From Streptomyces xantholiticus (GTDB lineage Bacteria > Actinomycetota > Actinomycetes > Streptomycetales > Streptomycetaceae), in assembly GCF_014651015.1 (NCBI RefSeq), contig NZ_BMWB01000001.1:124001-188000 (forward strand): a DNA stretch of 64,000 bases, written 5' to 3'. Below are positions 58,060 to 64,000 of this stretch, piece after piece; positions within the stretch are counted from its first letter, which is position 1; each line of letters begins with the position of its first letter. The translations under genes were made by a program, and so were the position numbers. Below the pieces are notes generated by a model. That model saw only the letters and a list, made by a program, of their open reading frames with translations, ran no database searches and was not told the origin of the DNA.

Positions 58060-59406
58060 TCAGGCCACGGGCACCGAGCCTCGACGGGCGTTGCGCCGGC
58101 TTCCGTTGACCAGATCGTTGAAACGGTCGACGGCCCAGATGGTGCGCAGTCCCAGCGGGCCCATCATCATCGGACGAGGGAACGTCGGCTTCTTCGCCCA
58201 CAATCCCTCCAAGTCCTCGTGTCGCTCGCCGTCGACGATGAGATCGGCGATGAGGGACCCGACGTAGGGTGCTTGAGCCAGGCCGTGGCCGTTGCAGGCG
58301 ATCGAGTAGAAGATGTTGTCGTCGATCTGCCCGCCGAGCGGAAGCCAGGACGAGGTGATCGCGATCCATCCTCCCCACGCACGATCGATCGCGACGTCGG
58401 ACAGAGCGGGAAACCGCGTCGCGAAGGCTTCTGCCAGTTCTTCGACGAGCGCCGGGTCCGGCTTCTTCTGCGGGAGGGGATACGTCGTGCCGCGCTCAAG
58501 CCGTCGGACGCCGAACACGATGGTGTTGCGCGGCGTCAGGCGGTAGTTCTCCATGATGTTGTGCTGGGTGACGAGTCCCGACCGACTGGTCCACCCCAGT
58601 GCCGCCAGACGGGCAGGATCGATGGGCTCGGTCTCCACCTCGATGACCCAGATGGGCACGGAGAGCCGTGGAGGAGTGATGTCCCACTCCCCCGCGTACG
58701 CGTTCGTCGCCAGAACCACTTGGTGCGCCCGCACGGCCCCCTGAGGAGTGGTGAGGACCACCTGACCGCGGTCGCGCGTGACATCGGTGACCTTCGTCCG
58801 CTCGAAGACTCGCGCGGACGAGCCGAGCAGTGCGCGGCGCACACCCGAAGTGAACCTGCCGGGATTCATCATTCCCCCGACCACCTCGCGCATCCCGCCG
58901 AGGAATCCGCGGGGGATTCCGAGTTCTTCGCTCGTACCCAGTTCCACGTGGCCGCCGGCGCGCTGAAGGATCTTGGTCACACGGCGCACTCGGCCCATCT
59001 GTCCGCGAGACACCGCCGCGAAGACGTTGCCCGTCGGTTCGTAGTCGCAGTCGATGTCGTACGTCTTGATGAGGTTTTCCACGTGGTGCGCGGCGTGCTC
59101 GGCAAGTCGGACCATGCCGGGCATCTTCTTGCGGAACAACAGATTGAGGAGTTGGAGGTCCCCGCCTGGAGCACCCGCCACTTGCCCTGCGTTGCGAGAG
59201 CTGGAGCCGTGTCCGCAGAACTCGGCCTCCAGCAGCACCACGTCCTGACCACGTTCCGCCAGTCGCAGCGCCGTCGACATGCCTCCGAGGCCGCCGCCGA
59301 CGACCGCGACCTCACAGGTGAGGTCGCCGGTCAGGGCCGGCTGGATGTCCACGGGCGGATCGACCCAGCCGCTGAAGGTGGTGTACTCGACGTTGCCGGT
59401 CTTCAT
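58060..59406 (-). CDS. FAD-dependent amine/amino-acid oxidoreductase (DadA/PuuB-like)
   Basis: A 448-aa flavoprotein. VAVVGGGLGGMSTALRLAER is the dinucleotide-binding loop, LLEAEFCGHGSSSRNAGQV and the RNAGQVAGAP stretch are typical of the DAO family, and WGGWIAITSSWLPLGGQI and GHGLAQAPYVG close the FAD site. It could deaminate an amine such as gamma-glutamylputrescine or a methylated amino acid. GAGGAG lies 8 bases before the ATG at 59406. Third gene of the operon; the aldehyde product could be oxidised by the aldehyde dehydrogenase at the window edge. Confidence 0.87.
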   Translation of the reverse strand: MKTGNVEYTTFSGWVDPPVDIQPALTGDLTCEVAVVGGGLGGMSTALRLAERGQDVVLLEAEFCGHGSSSRNAGQVAGAPGGDLQLLNLLFRKKMPGMVRLAEHAAHHVENLIKTYDIDCDYEPTGNVFAAVSRGQMGRVRRVTKILQRAGGHVELGTSEELGIPRGFLGGMREVVGGMMNPGRFTSGVRRALLGSSARVFERTKVTDVTRDRGQVVLTTPQGAVRAHQVVLATNAYAGEWDITPPRLSVPIWVIEVETEPIDPARLAALGWTSRSGLVTQHNIMENYRLTPRNTIVFGVRRLERGTTYPLPQKKPDPALVEELAEAFATRFPALSDVAIDRAWGGWIAITSSWLPLGGQIDDNIFYSIACNGHGLAQAPYVGSLIADLIVDGERHEDLEGLWAKKPTFPRPMMMGPLGLRTIWAVDRFNDLVNGSRRNARRGSVPVA

Positions 59407-59449
59407 CTGATCGCTCCTCACGAGCTTGCTCTGATCCTTGGTTCGCTGC

Positions 59450-60145
59450 TCAGGCCCGAGCAACGCTGCGTTCGTCCGAGGCCGGTTCCGCCCCCGTCGC
59501 CACGTTGTGGTTGTGCAGAGCGCGGTAGGCGAGGAAGTACATGAACATCTGGAATCCCCAGGTGGTCAGCGCAGCCATGTAGAAGAGCGTTCGGTGCTCG
59601 TCGTCTCCCGGAATCGGGAAGAAGTCGTAGGTGATGGCGATCACCGAGGCGGCCGCGGTCGCCAGCCCGGCGCCGATGGCGAGACCCTTGGCACCGATCT
59701 TCCAGACCCGCCACGTGAAGTAGGCCAGGAAGAGCGTCGTGAGCACGTTGACCACGACGTAGTACGTTGCCGGGCCGACGTGGAGCTCGTGGCCGCGGAA
59801 CTGCTGGAGGTACAGCCCGGCGACGATGGCCAGTGCGAACACGCCGACATCGACCGCGACGGTCGGCTTGTACCGGTGCGTCACGCGCATCAGGCCCATG
59901 ACGAGAATGAGGGTGATGCCGACGGATCGCGAGAAGGCGTCGAAGAAGTACGCGATGCCGTACAGGATGCTGCCCTCGTCTCCGCCCAGGAGTGCCCAGA
60001 GGAGGAAGTTCGAGCCCGAGGTGGCGACGACCATCCATTCCAGGCCGAGCAGGTAGTTGTTGTAGCGTCGGATGAACTTCCATCCGAAGCAGAAGCCGGC
60101 GAAGATCATCCAGAGATCGGCCAGCATGAAGAGCAGGTCCTTCAT
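59450..60145 (-). CDS. Integral membrane protein, six to seven segments, unknown
   Basis: A 231-aa protein with hydrophobic segments from MLADLWMIFAGFCFGWKFIR at the start to FQMFMYFLAYRALHNHNVA at the end, no recognised domain. It ends 43 bases before the FAD oxidoreductase start and follows the MFS gene by 109 bases, so it appears to be in the same transcription unit. Function unknown. Confidence 0.72.
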   Translation of the reverse strand: MKDLLFMLADLWMIFAGFCFGWKFIRRYNNYLLGLEWMVVATSGSNFLLWALLGGDEGSILYGIAYFFDAFSRSVGITLILVMGLMRVTHRYKPTVAVDVGVFALAIVAGLYLQQFRGHELHVGPATYYVVVNVLTTLFLAYFTWRVWKIGAKGLAIGAGLATAAASVIAITYDFFPIPGDDEHRTLFYMAALTTWGFQMFMYFLAYRALHNHNVATGAEPASDERSVARA

Positions 60146-60254
60146 GTCCTTGATTCCTTCGGGTCACGCCTTCGTCTCTGTGTTGAAGGCGGCGAGTTCG
60201 GGTCGGGCGCTGCACCCGCCGCGGCGGGTTGTCCCAGCGCAAGGCACAACTGAT

Positions 60255-61724
60255 TCAGACCGATGCGCCTGCGACGCGCCGACCGGACCGAGCGCGTGAG
60301 ATCAGCACGGTCACCACGACGAGCAGGGCGAGGACTCCGGAGAGCCAGTAGCCGATGCCGTAGAGGCCCTTTGCAGCGACCTCGAGACCGGTTCCGGGCA
60401 CGGGAACGAGGGAGGCGCTGAGGTCGCCGCTGACCAGTGCCGTGCCGAAGGCGAAACCCACGGCCATGGACGTGCCGGCGATACCGGCTGCCATTCCGGC
60501 CTTCTCCTCGGGCACTGCCATCTGCACCATGGTGAAGCCGGCCGCGTAGCCGATTCTGCAGCCGAGACCCATGACGGCAGCGCCCACGAGGTACTGCCAC
60601 TTCTGGTCGTGGGCCACGGCGAGCCAGGCCAGCCCCGCTGCGCTGATGAGCGCCCCGATGACGAAGACGGGCACACCACGGCCGTTGAACAGAGCACGGT
60701 CGAGCACGGCACCGCGGACCAGGAACGCCGCCGCGAAGGGCACCATGAGCCAGCCGGTCTCCAGAGCGCTGAGCCCGAGGCCGTAGGCGTCCGCCGGCCG
60801 AAGAGCCGCAGGAATGATCTGGGCGTACGTGCTGGCCAGGAGCAGGAAGGCTGAGTTCACCGCTGCGAACAATGCGATGCACAAGCACGAAGCGGTGACC
60901 AGAGGAGCCTTCATCATGGCGACGTCGAACACCGCCGAGGAGGACCTGCGCTCGACGCGCACCCAGGCGATGCCACCGACGATGCCGACCACCAGCGGAA
61001 TGAGTGCCGCGCTGCCCCACACGAGGCCCTGCGTCAGAGTCAGGAGAATCGCCGCGACCCAAGCGATCATCCACACCGCGCCGAGTACTCCGATGCGGCC
61101 GGCGCGCTCGGCGGGCGGGGCGTGGGGGATCGTGGCGTACGACGCGACGGTCGTGGCCGCGCACACGGCGGTGAGGATGATGAAGAAGCTCCGCAACGAC
61201 AGGTTCTCGACGATGAAGCCGCCGCCGATCATGCCGACGACGATGCCCACACCGGTGGCGATGACGAGGACCGCGACCCCCACCGTGATGCCGCTCTCAG
61301 CGAGATTGCGCCGCAGGAAACTGAGCGGAAGCAGCTGTGCCGCGCCCCCGAAGCCCAGCAGAGTGCAGCCGACCAGAAGGGTCGGATACGAGTCACCGAC
61401 TGCCGGAATGAGCGCGCCGACCGCGAGGAACGCGGACGCCGCCACGGAGGCGTTCCGGTCGCCGTACAGATCGGCGAGGCGCGGCAACAGGATGAAGCCC
61501 GCTCCCCCGCCGAGGGTCAGCGCCGAGTAGAGCCAGGTGGTCTCGGCCACTGTGGCGAGGCCGTACTGCGCCTGGATGATCGGCAGGAGTGGCGGCAGGA
61601 CGAAGATGACTGCGTTGGTCAGGACGACCAGCAGCGCGCCCACGCCGATGAGCACCCCCTTGTTCGGCGCACGGCGAGAAGGCGCCTTGCGGCCCATTGC
61701 GGCGGGTTGGTGGATCTCTGTCAT
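60255..61724 (-). CDS. Major facilitator superfamily transporter
   Basis: A 489-aa transporter with about 14 membrane segments. LPRLADLYGDRNASV is the loop 2-3 signature of MFS (G-x3-D-R) and FGGAAQLLPLSFLRRNLAES lies in the fourth helix region. It probably imports or exports the substrate of the amine-oxidising operon. GGAGAG precedes the ATG. The first gene of the operon, divergent from tetR. Confidence 0.88.
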   Translation of the reverse strand: MTEIHQPAAMGRKAPSRRAPNKGVLIGVGALLVVLTNAVIFVLPPLLPIIQAQYGLATVAETTWLYSALTLGGGAGFILLPRLADLYGDRNASVAASAFLAVGALIPAVGDSYPTLLVGCTLLGFGGAAQLLPLSFLRRNLAESGITVGVAVLVIATGVGIVVGMIGGGFIVENLSLRSFFIILTAVCAATTVASYATIPHAPPAERAGRIGVLGAVWMIAWVAAILLTLTQGLVWGSAALIPLVVGIVGGIAWVRVERRSSSAVFDVAMMKAPLVTASCLCIALFAAVNSAFLLLASTYAQIIPAALRPADAYGLGLSALETGWLMVPFAAAFLVRGAVLDRALFNGRGVPVFVIGALISAAGLAWLAVAHDQKWQYLVGAAVMGLGCRIGYAAGFTMVQMAVPEEKAGMAAGIAGTSMAVGFAFGTALVSGDLSASLVPVPGTGLEVAAKGLYGIGYWLSGVLALLVVVTVLISRARSGRRVAGASV

Positions 61725-62093
61725 GGCTCTCTCCGGTTTCTGATCAGACGTGGCCCGGGAGCCCGGCGCCGATGGCGGTGTCCCACAGGGGTGACGAAGC
61801 TGTGGCCGTCTCGCGTGATCACCTCGACCGCGGCGCGTCTGCCATGGCGTCGGGAGCGAGACGCGCGAGTTCGGTTTTTCGTCATGGCAGGTCGGTGCCT
61901 GCGAGAAGGCTGGGCCGCGCTGGAGGGCGCCGAGCCGGCCTGGTGATCCGGCTCATACGCTAAGGCAGGGTTAGTCAGCCGTTCAAGACGTATGACTAAG
62001 AAGTTGCGGTTCGGCCGCGGGCGCGACTGTTAGGCTGATCGGTGACTTAATCAAGCGTCCAACTGTGTGGATGCCTTACAACGGGAGGATTTC
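61725..62093. other. Divergent promoter region between MFS operon and tetR
   Basis: No gene. Contains the inverted repeat described separately and TTAGGCT and TAATCA-type AT-rich boxes near 62030-62055. The lower G+C compared with the rest of the window is typical of a real control region. GTG at 62067 is in frame with tetR but would use a TTA codon before the better start. Confidence 0.65.
61971..61999. promoter_or_regulatory. Inverted repeat, candidate TetR operator
   Basis: TTAGTCA-N15-TGACTAA, perfect 7-base arms. It lies 247 bases upstream of the MFS start and 95 bases upstream of the tetR start, in the divergent gap, where a TetR repressor of both genes would bind. Confidence 0.55.
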
Positions 62094-62705
62094 GTGGCAC
62101 GTCGGATCTCCGTCGCCCAACGGCGTAGCGACTTCATCAACGCCGCTGTGGAAGTCATCGCGGCCTACGGCATCGACGGCGCAACGACCCGACGGATCGC
62201 CGAGCAGGCTCAGGCGAACCTGGCGATGCTGCACTACTGCTATGACTCCAAGGAGGACCTCTTCGCCGATGTCTACGAATTCGTAGCCGGCAAGTACCGC
62301 GATGTGGTCAAAGACAGTGATCCGCACTCCGACCTGAGGGACACCGCTCGCCAACTCCTACGCGGTGTCATGGAGTGCTACCTCGAGTCGGCCAGCTTCA
62401 CCGCGGCCACGATGGAACTCATCAGCTGGGCACGGCGTCAGCACGGAGACCGCGGTATCGCGGTGTACGACCAAGCCCTTGAGACGGTGCGCGCTGTGCT
62501 TCGCAGCGCACCCTCGGACCACCCGGTCGAACCAGAAACCATCGATCAGATCGCCTATGTCATCGCCACCTTGGCCGACGGTTTCGCCATGAACTGGTTC
62601 ACGTACGGGGATCGGTCCGCCGCAACGGAGCAGATGGATATCGCCGTCTCAGTACTCGACAGTTGGCTCGCGGTTCGGCTCGGATCTACGCCCGTAGCAC
62701 CGTAA
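62094..62705 (+). CDS. TetR-family regulator
   Basis: A 203-aa repressor. Helix-turn-helix at about 10-55: RRSDFINAAVEVIAAYGIDG, then ATTRRIAEQAQANLAMLHYC (TTRRIA and HYCYDSKEDLF are the family motif). The C-terminal domain is the ligand-binding helix bundle of the type seen in RutR/PsrA-like proteins. GTG at 62094 follows GGGAGG at 5 bases; 62067 is a weaker start. Divergent from the MFS-amine oxidase operon, so it probably responds to its substrate. Confidence 0.9.
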   Translation: MARRISVAQRRSDFINAAVEVIAAYGIDGATTRRIAEQAQANLAMLHYCYDSKEDLFADVYEFVAGKYRDVVKDSDPHSDLRDTARQLLRGVMECYLESASFTAATMELISWARRQHGDRGIAVYDQALETVRAVLRSAPSDHPVEPETIDQIAYVIATLADGFAMNWFTYGDRSAATEQMDIAVSVLDSWLAVRLGSTPVAP

Positions 62706-62776
62706 TTGACCCATGAACGCGACGGCGGCGCGGTGCTGGGTGTGCACGGCGGGGGGTCCGGGGTCGGGCGGGGTTG

Positions 62777-64000
62777 TCACAACGGCAGGTCGGGCGAGTC
62801 GACGCCTACGACCCGGTCGCCGCAGAAGACGCGCACCGACTCCGCTGGTCCGTGGCCGCCGATGCCGGCCGGGCCCCAGAAGCTCTGAGCCGACTCCTCA
62901 CCGAGGTCGGCGAGCTTGGCGCCGTTGACTCGCACCTCGCCGGCCATGACGCGGGAGCCGACGTCGATCGCGCGGTCGGTGTCGGCACCGAACACGTAGG
63001 CATCGAGGCCCGAGGGATGGGCGTTGGCGAAGCGCAACGCCTGTTCGTCGGAGTCCACGGCGTGCAGGGAGACGACCGGACCGAACAGCTCGGCGGTGGC
63101 CTGAGCGGGGTCGGCGCCGGCGGCGACCGTCGGCGACATGAAGAAGCCGTCGAGCTCCGGTAGCCGAGCGGGCCGGTGGATGCTCGCCCCGAGGCCACGC
63201 AGGCCCTCGATCCTGCTCTGGAGGGTCTGGAAATGCGGCGCGTTGGAAATCGGGCCTATCTCGACGCCCTCGTCGAGCGAGTGACCGACGACGAGCTTGG
63301 AGATCCGCTCGGTCAACGCCTCGAGAAGAGGGCCGACCAGGCTGCGGTGAGCGAGGATCTTGCCCGGCCCCTCACACCACTGACCGTTGAGCTTGGTCAT
63401 GCCGTCGAGGATGCCGTCGGCGGTGACGTCGAGGTCGGCATCGTCCAGCACGAGCACCGGATTGTTGCCGCCGAGCTCCAGCTGCAAGACCTTGAAGTCC
63501 TCCGCGGCGGCCCGCGCGATGGCCCGGCCGGCCCCCGGCCCGCCGGTGAAGGAGACGACCTTGATGCGCGAGTCGGCAGTCAGCCTGGCGCCGATGTCGC
63601 CGCCGCCGTGCACCAGTTGCAGCGCGCCACTGGGCAGGCCCGCCTCGACGAAGCACTCGACGATGATCTGCGCGCTGCCGGGCGCGTGCTCCGAGGGCTT
63701 GAGGATGAGGGGGCAGCCCGCCGCCATCGCGCTGACGATCTTGGCGGCGGGAATGAAGCTCGGACCGTTCCACGGCGTGAGGATCGCGGCCGGTCCCCAC
63801 GGCACCTTGTAGAGGCGGACGTCGCGGCCGTCGGCCTCCAGCGCGGCGACGCGCGGGATGTTCACCAGGTCCGACGCCGATGCCCGGATCCTCGCGGGCA
63901 GGAAGGCCGCGACCTTGCGCGTGACGCCGATGGGTGTGCCGCTGGTCAGCGAGTCCGTGCGGGCGATGTCCTCGATACGGGTCTCGATGATCCCGGCGAC
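62777..64000 (-). CDS. Aldehyde dehydrogenase family protein (5' end outside window)
   Basis: The C-terminal 407 residues of an NAD(P)+-dependent aldehyde dehydrogenase; the frame is open to the right edge. LTPWNGPSFIPAAKIVSAMA is the ALDH cofactor-binding block, LQLELGGNNPVLV holds the catalytic Glu and GQWCEGPGK the catalytic Cys. The Cys context with Trp before it differs a little from the common GQxCxxxxR but is within family range. Converges on the tetR gene; may oxidise the aldehyde made by the FAD oxidoreductase of the neighbouring operon. Confidence 0.88.
   Translation of the reverse strand, partial: VAGIIETRIEDIARTDSLTSGTPIGVTRKVAAFLPARIRASASDLVNIPRVAALEADGRDVRLYKVPWGPAAILTPWNGPSFIPAAKIVSAMAAGCPLILKPSEHAPGSAQIIVECFVEAGLPSGALQLVHGGGDIGARLTADSRIKVVSFTGGPGAGRAIARAAAEDFKVLQLELGGNNPVLVLDDADLDVTADGILDGMTKLNGQWCEGPGKILAHRSLVGPLLEALTERISKLVVGHSLDEGVEIGPISNAPHFQTLQSRIEGLRGLGASIHRPARLPELDGFFMSPTVAAGADPAQATAELFGPVVSLHAVDSDEQALRFANAHPSGLDAYVFGADTDRAIDVGSRVMAGEVRVNGAKLADLGEESAQSFWGPAGIGGHGPAESVRVFCGDRVVGVDSPDLPL

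Noticed and set aside
62067..62093. Upstream GTG start for tetR, which would include a TTA codon.
   Set aside because: GGGAGG is spaced correctly for the GTG at 62094, so the TTA is probably outside the coding sequence.

Overview
The window is chromosomal DNA from a Streptomyces-like actinomycete. The evidence is the very high G+C with G/C-ending codons, abundant GTG starts, 4-base ATGA/GTGA stop-start overlaps, and several families typical of the genus: ergothioneine genes, a PAS-GGDEF-EAL protein with the architecture of RmdA, SAV2177-type methyltransferases, SpoIIE-type phosphatases, DUF5302 and DUF6777 proteins. The order egtABCD, then sdh, lysR and rmdA is the order I recall from the left arm of the S. 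coelicolor chromosome; that is memory, not a search.

Layout. 1-3.7 kb: ergothioneine operon egtA(partial)BCD. 3.6-6.8 kb: a coupled acyltransferase pair resembling ornithine-lipid OlsB/OlsA, then an orphan sugar-binding lipoprotein behind a DasR-like operator. 6.9-9.9 kb: a trypsin-NACHT-LRR protein, the best candidate immune protein in the window and the only gene in which I found a TTA (bldA) codon. 10-12.3 kb: dodecin, a HAD phosphatase, a luciferase-like oxidoreductase and a UvrA remnant. 12.3-16.7 kb: sdhCAB with a divergent LysR regulator. 16.7-22.6 kb: the c-di-GMP protein RmdA coupled to a methyltransferase, a four-repeat lipoprotein, and proline iminopeptidase with a divergent MarR regulator. 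22.8-25.4 kb: two related surface proteins, one carrying a long Gly/Asn repeat, next to a class F sortase.

25.4-34.2 kb: polysaccharide deacetylase, universal stress protein, ECF sigma factor, a LytS kinase coupled to a sodium:solute symporter/DUF485 pair with a LytTR regulator nearby, and a zinc-finger anti-sigma factor. 34.2-40.5 kb: Fpg/Nei glycosylase divergent from a stand-alone LigD-type phosphoesterase, a CPA1 antiporter, a PAS-GAF-PP2C-ATPase phosphatase, and a DUF6777 lipoprotein. 40.5-43.4 kb: a three-gene operon (YndJ, DUF1990, lipase maturation factor) behind twin palindromes. 43.5-52.6 kb: an unannotated-size 56-residue peptide gene, an unusual zinc-ribbon SDR, a DMT transporter, an Rpf/LysM/M23 cell-wall enzyme, a broken solute-binding-protein gene, gnd, panD and small proteins.

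52.8-53.8 kb looks like a rearrangement scar: a DEAD-box helicase that lost its ATPase half abuts another 5'-truncated fragment head to head. 53.8-64 kb: a second SpoIIE-type phosphatase, then an amine-catabolism-like operon (MFS, small membrane protein, FAD amine oxidase, DUF485, symporter) with a divergent TetR regulator and a partial aldehyde dehydrogenase at the edge.

The genes do not form one pathway. Recurring themes are redox protection (ergothioneine, dodecin, flavin enzymes), cell-envelope modification, signalling by c-di-GMP and sigma-factor partner switching, and uptake of carboxylates or amines. Functions rest on motifs and family knowledge; no database search was possible.
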